Assembly (NCBI RefSeq): GCF_014334135.1
Contig: NZ_CP060497.1
Location: forward strand, 1-64,000
DNA from: Olivibacter sp. SDN3
Lineage (GTDB): Bacteria > Bacteroidota > Bacteroidia > Sphingobacteriales > Sphingobacteriaceae
Direction: 5' to 3'
Length of the DNA: 64,000 nucleotides
Part shown: positions 43,358-55,588 of the stretch, in pieces
How positions within the stretch are numbered: position 1 is the first letter of the stretch
Layout: the number at the start of each line of letters is the position of its first letter
The notes under the pieces: generated by a model
The model's database searches: none
Seen by the model: only the letters and a program-made list of their open reading frames with translations
Told to the model about the DNA's origin: nothing
Program-made: the position numbers and the translations under genes

Positions 43358-46300
43358 ATGTACAAGGAATATAAACAGCTCGACTTACCCAACATAGGCG
43401 CTAATGTTTTAGCTAATTGGCAAACAAAGCGGATTTTTGAAAAAAGTGTTAGCAGCAGACCTTCCGCCAAGCCATATACATTCTATGAAGGCCCCCCATC
43501 GGCAAATGGCATGCCTGGTATACACCATGTTATGGCACGTACTATTAAAGATATTTTTTGCCGTTATAAAACGTTAAAAGGGTATCAGGTAAAGCGCAAA
43601 GGCGGCTGGGACACACATGGATTACCAATTGAGTTGGCTGTTGAAAAAACGCTCGGTATTACCAAAGAAGATATTGGGAAAACAATCACTGTCGAAGCAT
43701 ACAACAATGCTTGTAGAAAAGAGGTGATGCGTTACACTGATGTCTGGAATGACCTTACGGAGAAAATGGGCTATTGGGTTGATCTTGACCATCCTTATAT
43801 TACTTATCAGAACGAATATATCGAAACCATTTGGTGGATTCTAAAAGAATTTTATAAAAAAAATTTGCTATACAAAGGGTATACCATCCAACCTTACTCT
43901 CCTGCAGCGGGAACCGGGTTGAGCTCCCACGAACTCAATCAACCCGGCACTTATAAGCCGGTTAAGGATACCACCATCGTAGCGGAGTTTAGGATCGTTA
44001 AAGATCAAATACATCCACTAATTCCACAATTGTTTGAGCAAGAAGGAGAAGACACGGCTATGATCGCCTGGACAACTACTCCATGGACGCTTCCCGCTAA
44101 CTGTGCGCTGGTAGTAGGTAAGCATATAGACTATGTAAAAGTACGCACATTTAATCAGTATACTTTTGAGCCTATAAGTATTATTTTAGCCAAAGACCTA
44201 ATAGAAAAGTACTTCAAACCGGAAGCAAAGGATTTACCATTTCAAGATTATCAGACCGGAAACAAGTTGATCCCCTGGGAGATTGCTGCTGAATTTCATG
44301 GTCAAGATCTTCTCAACTTGAAATATGAGCAACTATTACCTTATGTAACTAATGAAGATCTACAACAAAATGCCTTTCGAGTAATAGCAGGTGATTTTGT
44401 TACAACAGAAGATGGAACAGGCATCGTGCATGCAGCGGCTACTTTTGGAGCAGATGACTTTAGAGTATGTAAAGAAAATGGTGTTCCGGGCATCTTAGTA
44501 AAAGATGATAACGGTAAAGACGTGCCTATCGTTGATAAACAAGGGAAATTTGTAAAAGAGATCACAGATTTTTCGGGAAGATATGTAAAAGAAGAATATT
44601 ATAGTGATGCTGAGCGGGCATCGACTGATTTCAAACCCACTGACGTACTCATAGCTATTAAATTAAAGGAAGAAAATAAAGCTTTTGATGTAAAAAAATA
44701 CGAACACAGCTATCCACATTGCTGGCGTACGGATAAACCCATCCTCTATTACCCATTGGATAGCTGGTTTATCAAAACTACTGCGGTAAAAAACAGGTTG
44801 GTTGAACTCAATAAAACCATTAACTGGAAACCCGCTGCCACAGGCTCAGGTAGGTTTGGCAACTGGTTGGAAAACCTGGTAGACTGGAACCTCTCACGTT
44901 CAAGGTATTGGGGAACACCGCTTCCTATTTGGCGCTCAGAAGATGAAAATGAAGAGATATGTATTGGATCTATCCCTGAGCTCCGCGAACAGATCGCTTA
45001 TAGCTTAGACTCTGGATTATTAAGCGAAAAAGAACGGGCTAATCTTCAAGAATACCTTGATAATTTGAGTAATGAAGCATTCGACCTCCATCGCCCCTAC
45101 GTAGACAATATTATATTGGTGTCTATAAACGGTCAAAAGCTTTATAGGGAACCTGACCTTATTGACGTTTGGTTTGATTCAGGCGCTATGCCTTATGCGC
45201 AATGGGGATTAGACCACGGCAAATTAGGACAAGACGACAGACTTCCTTTCAAAGATGGCTTTAGTGGCGCTTATCCAGCCGACTTTATTGCCGAAGGAGT
45301 AGATCAAACCCGAGGGTGGTTCTTTACTTTACATGCGATAGCCACTATGTTGTGCGATTCTGTTGCCTTTAAGAATGTTGTTTCCAATGGTTTGGTCTTA
45401 GATAAAAGCGGCAATAAAATGTCGAAGCGTCTTGGTAACGCCGTAGACCCTTTTGCTACAATTGAAAAGTACAGTGCGGATGCAGCTCGCTGGTATATGA
45501 TTAGTAATGCAGCACCATGGGATAACCTAAAGTTCAATGAAGAAGGGTTAGATGAGGTTAGACGAAAATTCTTCGGCACGCTGTATAACACCTATGCCTT
45601 CTTCGCATTATACGCCAACATTGACGGTTTTACTTATAAGGAAGAGGATATTACACAAGAAAATCGTCCTGAAATAGACCGCTGGGTGATATCTTTGTTA
45701 AACAGTTTAACACAAGAAGTTGACGATTATTACAACGATTTTGAACCTACAAAAGCTGCAAGGGCTATTCAAAATTTTGTAGATGAGCATTTGAGCAACT
45801 GGTATGTCCGGTTATGCCGTCGCAGATTTTGGAAAGGAGAATATACCAACGATAAAATATCCGCATATCAAACACTTTATACCTGTTTGGATACAGTAGC
45901 AAAGTTGATGTCGCCCATAGCTCCTTTTTTCAGTGATCAACTGTTTTTAGATTTAAACAGTGTCACAGGTAAAGACATTGCTGAATCGGTGCATTTATCA
46001 AATTATCCTTTATACAATAAAGAATTTGTAGACAAAGCTTTGGAGGAGCGTATGCGCTTGGCACAAGATGTTTCTTCATTGACCTTATCGCTTCGTAAAA
46101 AGGTTGGCATTAATGTGCGTCAACCATTAAACAAAATTCTTATTCCAGTCCTCGACACTGCCTTTAGTACAAAGATTGCAAAAGTCAAAGACCTTATTTT
46201 GTCTGAAACCAATATAAAGGAAATCGAATTTATTAAAGACACTTCCGGAATCATTAGGAAGAAGATCAAACCTAACTTTAAAGCATTAGGACCAAAGGTA

Positions 46301-46771
46301 GGCAAAGACATGAAAATTGTTGCAAATGCCATTAATGGCTTATCTGATCAAAATATTAATGAACTGGAAATAACCGGAGCGTACACTATCCCCAATACAC
46401 CGCACAAAATCACCATTGATGATGTTGAAATCATTGCTGAAGATGTTTCGGGTTGGCAGGTAGCAAACCTCGACAAACTAACTGTTGCCCTCGATATAAA
46501 TATTACTCCCGAGCTTAAAGGAGAAGGATTAGCTCGAGAACTAGTAAACCGTATTCAGACACTCCGTAAAGAGCTAAACTTTGAAGTTACAGATAAGATC
46601 AATGTAACAGTGGGTAACAGTTCGATTATTACGGATGCGATTAAGAATAATTTATCCTATATTAGCACGGAGATTCTCGCGGATTCATTTAAAATAGAGA
46701 ACAACTTATCTATTGGTGAACGTGTTGAAATAGATGAAACTGAGTTAAATGTATTAATTGAAAAAGTGTAA
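43358..46771 (+). CDS. ileS: Isoleucine-tRNA ligase
   Basis: Charges tRNA-Ile with isoleucine. Class I signatures are visible: the HIGH-like PSANGMPGIHHVMART (about 48-63) and KMSKR in DKSGNKMSKRLGN (about 682-694). The editing domain (CP1) lies between about 190 and 420, with TTPWTLPANCAL. At 1137 residues, with no C-terminal zinc finger of the bacterial type seen, it resembles the eukaryotic-like type 2 enzymes common in this phylum. Type 2 enzymes are often less sensitive to mupirocin; for this one that is inference. A phylum-type promoter precedes it. Confidence 0.97.
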   Translation: MYKEYKQLDLPNIGANVLANWQTKRIFEKSVSSRPSAKPYTFYEGPPSANGMPGIHHVMARTIKDIFCRYKTLKGYQVKRKGGWDTHGLPIELAVEKTLGITKEDIGKTITVEAYNNACRKEVMRYTDVWNDLTEKMGYWVDLDHPYITYQNEYIETIWWILKEFYKKNLLYKGYTIQPYSPAAGTGLSSHELNQPGTYKPVKDTTIVAEFRIVKDQIHPLIPQLFEQEGEDTAMIAWTTTPWTLPANCALVVGKHIDYVKVRTFNQYTFEPISIILAKDLIEKYFKPEAKDLPFQDYQTGNKLIPWEIAAEFHGQDLLNLKYEQLLPYVTNEDLQQNAFRVIAGDFVTTEDGTGIVHAAATFGADDFRVCKENGVPGILVKDDNGKDVPIVDKQGKFVKEITDFSGRYVKEEYYSDAERASTDFKPTDVLIAIKLKEENKAFDVKKYEHSYPHCWRTDKPILYYPLDSWFIKTTAVKNRLVELNKTINWKPAATGSGRFGNWLENLVDWNLSRSRYWGTPLPIWRSEDENEEICIGSIPELREQIAYSLDSGLLSEKERANLQEYLDNLSNEAFDLHRPYVDNIILVSINGQKLYREPDLIDVWFDSGAMPYAQWGLDHGKLGQDDRLPFKDGFSGAYPADFIAEGVDQTRGWFFTLHAIATMLCDSVAFKNVVSNGLVLDKSGNKMSKRLGNAVDPFATIEKYSADAARWYMISNAAPWDNLKFNEEGLDEVRRKFFGTLYNTYAFFALYANIDGFTYKEEDITQENRPEIDRWVISLLNSLTQEVDDYYNDFEPTKAARAIQNFVDEHLSNWYVRLCRRRFWKGEYTNDKISAYQTLYTCLDTVAKLMSPIAPFFSDQLFLDLNSVTGKDIAESVHLSNYPLYNKEFVDKALEERMRLAQDVSSLTLSLRKKVGINVRQPLNKILIPVLDTAFSTKIAKVKDLILSETNIKEIEFIKDTSGIIRKKIKPNFKALGPKVGKDMKIVANAINGLSDQNINELEITGAYTIPNTPHKITIDDVEIIAEDVSGWQVANLDKLTVALDINITPELKGEGLARELVNRIQTLRKELNFEVTDKINVTVGNSSIITDAIKNNLSYISTEILADSFKIENNLSIGERVEIDETELNVLIEKV

Positions 46772-46855
46772 GGAATAATCTTGTTGGAACCTGTAGATTA
46801 TTAAGTATTTATATTTGACGAGTACAGACAGATATCCTTTAAAAAGAATTGTAAA

Positions 46856-47239
46856 ATGGAAAACACAGAAAAGACACGTTACAGTGATGCAGAACTTCAA
46901 GAGTTTAAAGAGATTATTTTAGAGAAACTTCGGATAGCTAAAGAAGAGTTGGCATCCTTGACAAAGTCTTTAAGCAATCCGAACAGTAACGGCACAGATG
47001 ATACTGCCGGAACTTTTAAAACTTTGGAAGATGGCTCTGCGACATTAGAGAAAGAACAAATTAATCAATTGGCAGCCCGTCAAAAAAAATTCATTGATAA
47101 TCTTGAAGCAGCTTTAGTTAGAATTGAGAACAAAACGTATGGTGTTTGTAGAGAAACCGGTAAGTTGATACAGAAGGAACGCTTAAGAGCGGTTCCACAT
47201 ACGACTTTGAGCATGGAAGCTAAATTGAAACAATATTAA
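46856..47239 (+). CDS. TraR/DksA-family protein without the zinc cysteine set
   Basis: A 127-residue protein with an N-terminal coiled coil (about 10-95) and a short C-terminal DksA-like motif, YGVCRETGKLIQKERLRAVP (about 95-114). DksA and TraR act in the secondary channel of RNA polymerase and normally carry four zinc cysteines. Here only Cys98 is left, so zinc binding in the classic way is not possible. The acidic coiled-coil tip with DDTAGTFKTLEDG (about 48-60) resembles the family. It lies between ileS and lspA on the same strand, an arrangement common in Bacteroidota. Confidence 0.88.
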   Translation: MENTEKTRYSDAELQEFKEIILEKLRIAKEELASLTKSLSNPNSNGTDDTAGTFKTLEDGSATLEKEQINQLAARQKKFIDNLEAALVRIENKTYGVCRETGKLIQKERLRAVPHTTLSMEAKLKQY

Positions 47240-47321
47240 CAACTCAGTTGTCGCTGATCACCAATGGTAAGGGTTCGTGCTTTATTGTCAATTTGGGATC
47301 AACTGCATACTTCGACATTCA

Positions 47322-47972
47322 ATGAAAGGATATACAAAGCCGCTCACTATCATATTATCGGTATTATTACTTGACCAACTTATTAAGTTCTGGGTGAAAC
47401 TCAACATGACCCTCGGTCAGGAGTTCAAACTTATAAGTAACCGTGTGCTCATCCATTTTACTGAAAACAATGGCATGGCGTTTGGAATGGAGTTTGGCGG
47501 TGAAAGTGGTAAATTGGCACTTTCTATTTTCAGGATACTAGCAGTATTAGGTATAGGTTATGGCTTGATCTATATGATCAAGCGTAAATACCATAGAGGT
47601 CTGATCTTGTGTGTTGCGCTGATTTTTGCAGGGGCTTTAGGTAATATCATCGATTCAACCTTTTATGGAATCGTATTCAGTGAAAGTACGTGGTATGACA
47701 AAGCAAGCTTTCTTCCGTCCACTGGAGGATACAGTAGTTTATTCCACGGCAAGGTAGTTGACATGTTCTATTTACCAATCATTCAAGGTTCCTACCCCTC
47801 ATGGTTTCCCTTTTGGTCAAATGAAGAATTCATTTTTTTCCGCCCAGTGTTTAATTTGGCAGATTCAGCAATTTCTGTTGGCGTAGTCATTATACTCCTA
47901 TTTCAAAAGCGCTATTTCAAAGAAGAGATTGAAGAACCTGCTAGCTATAACAGTGAAATTGTAGAAGAATAA
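47322..47972 (+). CDS. lspA: Lipoprotein signal peptidase
   Basis: LspA cuts the signal peptide of prolipoproteins after lipidation. Four membrane helices are seen in 216 residues. The catalytic aspartates lie in GNIIDSTFYG and in FNLADSAISVG; the ENNGMAFG motif is also typical. As in other Bacteroidota an insert of about 50 residues separates the two catalytic regions, making it longer than the Escherichia coli enzyme (164). The start was put at the ATG at 47322; a frame from 47277 adds 15 residues ahead of the first helix. Confidence 0.94.
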   Translation: MKGYTKPLTIILSVLLLDQLIKFWVKLNMTLGQEFKLISNRVLIHFTENNGMAFGMEFGGESGKLALSIFRILAVLGIGYGLIYMIKRKYHRGLILCVALIFAGALGNIIDSTFYGIVFSESTWYDKASFLPSTGGYSSLFHGKVVDMFYLPIIQGSYPSWFPFWSNEEFIFFRPVFNLADSAISVGVVIILLFQKRYFKEEIEEPASYNSEIVEE

Positions 47973-48061
47973 TATTTTTAAGAAAACACAATTTGTAGCA
48001 TTTTCTTTTAACAAATCGTTTTATTCCCAAACAATACCACAACTTAATTAAAATTGGTAAA

Positions 48062-48778
48062 ATGAGTTATATGAAAAAACTAGTTATAGCAATGGTGTTA
48101 GGAGCTATTACATTATCAGCTTCTGCTCAAAATGTAGACACCAGGAGGAAAATCGAAGTTTACGGATCGGCGGAAGAGGAAGTAACTCCCGATATTATTT
48201 ATGTCGCCATTTCTTTAAAGGAATATTTTAAAGACAGTAATAACAAGAACAAGATAACAATAGATGAGCTTGAAAAGCAACTAGCGCTTTCCGTAAAAAA
48301 AGCCGGTATAAAAGAGGAAGATTTTACGATCAACAACATCTCAAGTTACGCCCAAAATGATCCTAAAAAGAAAAAGGACCCCGGCTTTTTGGCTAGTAAG
48401 CAATATCGAATCAAAGTAAGCAACCTAAATGCAATCAATACGATATTAGATGGCGTAGATGCTCAAGGAATTCAATCTACCAGCATTTCGGGTTATGAAC
48501 ATAGTAAAATAACCGAAATAAAAAATGAGCTGAGGATCAGAGCGGTTAATAATGCAAAGGAAAAAGCATCCGTTATGGCACAAGCTCTTGGCGATACTTT
48601 AGGTCAAGCGCTCGAAGTAACAGATACTAATACAGACGCAGGTAGCCCACAGCCGATGATGTATAAACCAATGGCTGCACGTGGCGAATCAGCTGATTAT
48701 GCTGAACAACCGATGGAGATCGATTTTAAAACAATAAAAATCAACTACCAGTTTAGAGTGGTTTTTGAATTAAAATAG
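48062..48778 (+). CDS. SIMPL domain (DUF541) periplasmic protein
   Basis: A 238-residue secreted protein with a signal peptide (about 1-22, ending LSASAQ) and a SIMPL domain (about 28-236), with IEVYGSAEEEVTPDIIYVAI at its start. Members of the family (BP26/Omp28-like, YggE) form channel-like oligomers or act in oxidative stress; the exact role is uncertain. Two starts (48062 and 48071) are possible. Followed by a strong terminator. Confidence 0.88.
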   Translation: MSYMKKLVIAMVLGAITLSASAQNVDTRRKIEVYGSAEEEVTPDIIYVAISLKEYFKDSNNKNKITIDELEKQLALSVKKAGIKEEDFTINNISSYAQNDPKKKKDPGFLASKQYRIKVSNLNAINTILDGVDAQGIQSTSISGYEHSKITEIKNELRIRAVNNAKEKASVMAQALGDTLGQALEVTDTNTDAGSPQPMMYKPMAARGESADYAEQPMEIDFKTIKINYQFRVVFELK

Positions 48779-48795
48779 TTATTTTCATTTTATAG

Positions 48796-48830
48796 AACCA
48801 AAACGGGGCGCAAATGCCCCCGTTTTGGTT
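48796..48830 (+). terminator. Terminator after the SIMPL gene
   Basis: AACCAAAACGGGG (48796-48808) and CCCCGTTTTGGTT (48818-48830) pair perfectly over 13 bp with a 9-nt loop. Confidence 0.88.
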
Positions 48831-48985
48831 GCTCAATATAAGCCTAATTTCACGCCATAGATTCAATACAGACTCAAACGATCAATCCTCCCCTATTTTA
48901 TCATTTAAAATTCATGAAGACGCGGAAAAAAAACATTTTTGGTTTAAAATAGGTATTTATATATAAATACTTTAACTAAACTAAA

Positions 48986-51712
48986 ATGGACAAAAAAATA
49001 GCTTCACTCGGTAAACTTCAAGCAAACGGTAAATCGATTAACAAATTGCCTTTTTCCATACGTATACTTTTAGAAAATGTATTGCGCAATCACGATGGGT
49101 TTTCTATTACAGATGAACATCTTTCCACTTTGATAAATTGGAATCCTGAGGGTGCTGATAAGGAAATTCCCTATAAACCTGCACGCGTTTTAATGCAGGA
49201 TTTCACAGGTGTACCTGCGGTTGTTGACATTGCTTCTATCAGAGCAGAAGTTATTAGGAAAGGCAAAAACGGCGATAAAATCAACCCTGCCATACCGGTA
49301 GATTTAGTTATTGACCATTCTGTTCAGGTAGATTACTTCGGCACAGAATACTCCTACAATAAAAATGTTGAATTAGAATATGAACGAAATTCAGAACGGT
49401 ATCAATTATTAAAATGGGCACAGGACGAACTTGAGAACTTCACGGTTGTTCCCCCGGGTATGGGCATTTGCCATCAAGTAAACCTAGAGTACCTAGCAAA
49501 AGGTGTTGTTGATAGAGATGGATGGTATTTTCCCGACACGCTTGTAGGAACGGATTCGCATACTCCAATGGTAAATGGCATAGGTGTATTGGGTTGGGGT
49601 GTCGGTGGTATAGAAGCAGAGGCTGCTATGTTAGGCCAACCTATTTACTTCACTTGTCCTCAGGTAATTGGTTTACGTTTAACCGGCAAAATTCCTGAAG
49701 GATGTACGGCAACAGATATGGTTCTAGCTATTACCAAAATATTAAGAGCTTATGGAGTAGTAGGTAAATTTGTAGAGGTTTTTGGTGAGGGGCTTGATCA
49801 CTTAACTGTCACCGACAGAGCAACGATATCCAACATGTCTCCCGAATTCGGTTGTACGGTAACTTATTTTCCTATAGACCACCAAACGTTGGATTACATG
49901 GAACGTACAAACCGATCCAAAGAACATATTGAACTGGTGGAAACCTACTGCAAAGAAAATATGCTATGGAGAACAGATGAAGAATCCATCAAATACTCAG
50001 ATATAGTAACGCTAGATTTAAATACATTAGAACCAACGGTTGCCGGGCCTAAACGCCCGCAGGACAAAATTTTAGTAAAAGATTTGTTTAGTGAATTTGG
50101 CAAGCTATTAAACGAAGAATATAGCCGCGCATATATCCCCTATAAAAATAGAGAAATTAATGCATGGTTATCCGAAGGAGGATCGGGGACCGAATACACT
50201 CCTCCCAGCGAATCGAATGCTCAAAAAATAGAGATAAAAGAAGGGCAACTGAGAACCGTCAGAATCATCAATAACAATCAGGAATATACATTAAGTGATG
50301 GTTCAATAGTCATTGCAGCTATTACAAGTTGTACCAATACTTCGAATCCGGCAGTTATGATTGGAGCGGGTTTAGTTGCCCGCAAGGCTGTGGAACGCGG
50401 TTTACGCACTAAATCTTGGGTGAAAACGAGTTTAGCCCCTGGTTCTAAAGTGGTTACGGAATATCTCAAGAGATCTGGACTATTGGAACCTCTCGAGTCA
50501 TTACGTTTTCATCATGTAGGCTATGGCTGTACTTCCTGCATCGGGAATAGCGGTCCACTACCTCCGCATATTGCTGAGGCAATAGACAAAACAGATTTAG
50601 TTGCAGCATCTATATTAAGTGGTAATAGAAATTTCGAGGCCAGGGTACACCCACAAGTCAAAATGAACTTTTTGGCCTCTCCTATGCTGGTAGTAGTCTA
50701 TGCTTTAATTGGAAGAATCGATGCAGATATTTTTAACGAACCAATAGATTTAGACCCGAATGGAGAGCCTGTTTACCTAAAAGATATCTGGCCTACACAG
50801 GCAGAAATCAATGAGGTAATCAACACTGCGATGAGACGGGAAGACTTCAAAAATGTTTACGATGTAATATTTGATGGTAATGACCTATGGCAGGATCTTG
50901 AAGCCCCTACGGGAAGTGATTATCAATGGAACAGCGAATCTACTTATATCCAGGAAGCCCCTTTTTTCAAGGATATTAGTAACAAACCGTCTGCTATCGA
51001 AGACGTCGAAAGCGCACGGGTGCTTTTATATTTGGGAGACTCTGTAACCACAGATCACATTTCTCCGGCAGGGTCTTTTAAATCAGATACAGAAGCGGGT
51101 AAATATCTAAAAAGCAAAAACGTTGAGGTAAAAGACTTTAACTCATATGGTTCAAGGCGGGGCAATCATGAAGTCATGATGAGAGGCACTTTTGCCAATG
51201 TGAGAATCAAGAATAAAATTGCGGACAAGGAAGGGGGCTTCACGAACTATTTCCCCGACAATGAAACACTATCTATCTTTAAAGCTGCTGAGAGATATAG
51301 AAAGAACGAGACACCGCTCATCATCTTGGCTGGCAAAGAATATGGAAGTGGTTCTTCGCGCGATTGGGCTGCTAAAGGAACCAGCCTCCTGGGCGTAAAA
51401 GCAGTAATTGCCGAAAGCTTCGAAAGGATACATAGGAGTAATTTAGTTGGCATGGGAGTTGCGCCATTGGAATTTCTTCCAGATCAATCCGCAGCTTCCT
51501 TAAATCTCAAGGGCGATGAGAAATATTCAATAAAGGGTTTAGCGGAGGATCTAACTACACATAAAACAGTTGAAGTGACCGCTGAAAGAGAAAATGGAGA
51601 AAAAGTCACGTTTAAAGCCAAGGCTAGATTCGATTCAGCAATAGAAATAGCGTATTACAAAAATGGAGGTATATTACATTATGTGCTTAGAGATTTTTTA
51701 GAGAATAATTGA
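48986..51712 (+). CDS. acnA: Aconitate hydratase, AcnA type
   Basis: Isomerises citrate to isocitrate in the TCA cycle with a [4Fe-4S] cluster. At 908 residues it matches the AcnA/IRP1 class. Cluster cysteines are in AITSCTNTSNPAVM and in GYGCTSCIGNSGPL; the swivel domain with YGSGSSRDWAAKG is C-terminal, as expected for AcnA. Monocistronic, with about 200 bp of AT-rich leader. No iron-responsive element was sought further. Confidence 0.97.
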   Translation: MDKKIASLGKLQANGKSINKLPFSIRILLENVLRNHDGFSITDEHLSTLINWNPEGADKEIPYKPARVLMQDFTGVPAVVDIASIRAEVIRKGKNGDKINPAIPVDLVIDHSVQVDYFGTEYSYNKNVELEYERNSERYQLLKWAQDELENFTVVPPGMGICHQVNLEYLAKGVVDRDGWYFPDTLVGTDSHTPMVNGIGVLGWGVGGIEAEAAMLGQPIYFTCPQVIGLRLTGKIPEGCTATDMVLAITKILRAYGVVGKFVEVFGEGLDHLTVTDRATISNMSPEFGCTVTYFPIDHQTLDYMERTNRSKEHIELVETYCKENMLWRTDEESIKYSDIVTLDLNTLEPTVAGPKRPQDKILVKDLFSEFGKLLNEEYSRAYIPYKNREINAWLSEGGSGTEYTPPSESNAQKIEIKEGQLRTVRIINNNQEYTLSDGSIVIAAITSCTNTSNPAVMIGAGLVARKAVERGLRTKSWVKTSLAPGSKVVTEYLKRSGLLEPLESLRFHHVGYGCTSCIGNSGPLPPHIAEAIDKTDLVAASILSGNRNFEARVHPQVKMNFLASPMLVVVYALIGRIDADIFNEPIDLDPNGEPVYLKDIWPTQAEINEVINTAMRREDFKNVYDVIFDGNDLWQDLEAPTGSDYQWNSESTYIQEAPFFKDISNKPSAIEDVESARVLLYLGDSVTTDHISPAGSFKSDTEAGKYLKSKNVEVKDFNSYGSRRGNHEVMMRGTFANVRIKNKIADKEGGFTNYFPDNETLSIFKAAERYRKNETPLIILAGKEYGSGSSRDWAAKGTSLLGVKAVIAESFERIHRSNLVGMGVAPLEFLPDQSAASLNLKGDEKYSIKGLAEDLTTHKTVEVTAERENGEKVTFKAKARFDSAIEIAYYKNGGILHYVLRDFLENN

Positions 51713-51926
51713 TTTTAATACAAAAATTAAACACAAAACTATAAATCATCAATAAAATAAAAACAAATAAATTAAAAAAACCGGGAATAATATAGAATAG
51801 CGTCGGAAAAATTTGAAATATTCATTATTTTCCCTTATATTTAATGTTTTACATCGACACTAAACCTAAAGAATCACGAAAGTGTTTTTTTAACAACATT
51901 TAATTAAAATCAAGGAGGGATTAGGA

Positions 51927-52112
51927 ATGAAAAAGTTATTCATGGTGTGGGTGGCAATGATTTATTCAAATTTATTACTAGCAAGTGATATGGGAGACGG
52001 AGAACATTATAGTACTCCGAAAGCTATTACCTACATAATCATAGGAGTAATATTAATAACCGTAATTGCTACCGTACTCTACAAAAGGCCAAAGCGCAAA
52101 TTTAACGAATAA
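51927..52112 (+). CDS. Small membrane protein, function unknown
   Basis: A 61-residue protein with an N-terminal signal-like helix (about 1-19, ending LLAS), a short acidic segment, and a second membrane helix (about 34-54) with a basic C-terminus KRPKRKF. A Shine-Dalgarno-like GGAGGG lies 9 bp before the ATG, supporting translation. The stop codon is inside a large terminator hairpin. No family recognised; it stands alone after aconitase. Confidence 0.6.
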   Translation: MKKLFMVWVAMIYSNLLLASDMGDGEHYSTPKAITYIIIGVILITVIATVLYKRPKRKFNE

Positions 52113-52147
52113 GAGGTAGCCCGCACGTTTGGGCTACCCCTTATTCG
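52106..52147 (+). terminator. Terminator after the small membrane protein gene
   Basis: CGAATAAG (from 52106) and CTTATTCG (to 52147), with an inner GGTAGCCC and GGGCTACC, form a long stem around a short loop, overlapping the stop codon. Confidence 0.85.
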
Positions 52148-52190
52148 TTAATCTTTACATAAAACTTATTTTTCCTTCTCAATAAGGTAG

Positions 52191-52198
52191 TACCTTTG
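52191..52198 (+). promoter_or_regulatory. -7 promoter element of the MFS transporter gene
   Basis: TACCTTTG, 8 bp before the ATG at 52207. The leader would be almost absent. Confidence 0.5.
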
Positions 52199-52206
52199 CC
52201 CCCTCA

Positions 52207-53397
52207 ATGCGTACAACAAAAAGCCGCTTATTTACGATATTAATTTTAGGTCTACTTTCAGCCATTGGGCCTCTTTCCATAGACATGTACCTACCCGGTT
52301 TTCAATCAATAGCAGACGATCTAGAGACCACTGTGCCACGTATTCAGCTTTCCTTAACCAGCTTTTTCATTGGTGTAGCATCAGGTCAACTTATTTATGG
52401 ACCGTTGTTAGATCGATACGGGCGAAAAAGACCCTTAATCGCGGGCTTAATCATCTACATTATCGTCTCTATCGCGTGTGCTCTTACATACTCAGCCGAT
52501 CACTTGATTATTTTTCGCTTTGTACAGGCGCTCGGCAGTTGTGCAGGGATGGTTGCGGCAAGAGCTATGGTGCGGGATTATTTTACGTCAAGTGAAACGG
52601 CAAAGGTATTCTCGCTTCTAATGCTCGTAATAGGTGTGTCTCCTATACTTGCACCAACAATTGGCGGATTTATTATTGAGCACTGGGATTGGCATGGGAT
52701 ATTTATATTACTGGCGTTGATCACTACACTCATCCTACTCGCTGTCATATTTATTTTACCCGAAAGTCGCGGCCCTAATAAGCAGCTCTCACTAAAACCA
52801 AAGCCAATAGTTAAGGGGTTTTGGGAGGTTTTCCGAACACGGCCATTTTATGTCAACGCATTTGCGGGCGGGATTGCCTCTTCTGGCTTGTACGCCTATC
52901 TGGCCGGATCTCCATATGTACTAATGGAGCTACATGGCGTATCAGAACAACAGTACGGTTGGATATTCGCAGTCATTGCTACCGCTTTAGTTACCACAAG
53001 CCAACTAAACAACTTCCTACTTAGGAAACATGCTAGTTCTAATATTGCAAAAATAGCCCTATTACTGCAAGCACTCACGGGAATTACACTGTTCAGCCTA
53101 ACTGCGGTACATGCTATCAACCTTCCGTTGACAATTATCTTAATTTTTATCTTCTTAGGTTGTCAAGGCTTCACATTTCCGAACACTTCCGCAGCTGCAT
53201 TAAATCCATTCGACAAATCAGCGGGCAGCGCCTCTGCTTTGCTAGGGAGCATACAGCTGGGAATGGGTGCAATAAGCTCAGCACTTGTTAGCTTGTTCCA
53301 TAACGATTCTGGATTACCAATGACGGGGGTAATGGCTTTATGTGCTGTGGTAAGCGCCTCCATTTTATGGTTTCTGCCCGTAAAACAAAGCTCTTGA
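52207..53397 (+). CDS. Bcr/CflA-family multidrug efflux MFS transporter
   Basis: An inner-membrane drug:proton antiporter of the DHA1 family with twelve membrane helices in 396 residues. GPLSIDMYLPGFQSIADDL in TM1 and the TM2-3 loop GPLLDRYGRKRPL (motif A) are typical of Bcr/CflA. Substrates such as bicyclomycin or chloramphenicol are known for relatives but unproven here. It precedes ligA by about 65-95 bp. Confidence 0.92.
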   Translation: MRTTKSRLFTILILGLLSAIGPLSIDMYLPGFQSIADDLETTVPRIQLSLTSFFIGVASGQLIYGPLLDRYGRKRPLIAGLIIYIIVSIACALTYSADHLIIFRFVQALGSCAGMVAARAMVRDYFTSSETAKVFSLLMLVIGVSPILAPTIGGFIIEHWDWHGIFILLALITTLILLAVIFILPESRGPNKQLSLKPKPIVKGFWEVFRTRPFYVNAFAGGIASSGLYAYLAGSPYVLMELHGVSEQQYGWIFAVIATALVTTSQLNNFLLRKHASSNIAKIALLLQALTGITLFSLTAVHAINLPLTIILIFIFLGCQGFTFPNTSAAALNPFDKSAGSASALLGSIQLGMGAISSALVSLFHNDSGLPMTGVMALCAVVSASILWFLPVKQSS

Positions 53398-53443
53398 TCT
53401 CGTTAACGTTTGCTGTGTATATCCTTGCACGAAACCGCTATGA

Positions 53444-55510
<2,067 letters not shown>

Positions 55511-55588
55511 TGAAAAATCTACCATTTTTGTAGTAGATTTAGTGTTCGCAAAAGAATAGATTAATAAATATAACACGTAAATAAGAAG

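Noticed and set aside
48986-51712. Possible iron-responsive RNA element for acnA
   Set aside because: No convincing conserved hairpin was seen in the AT-rich leader.
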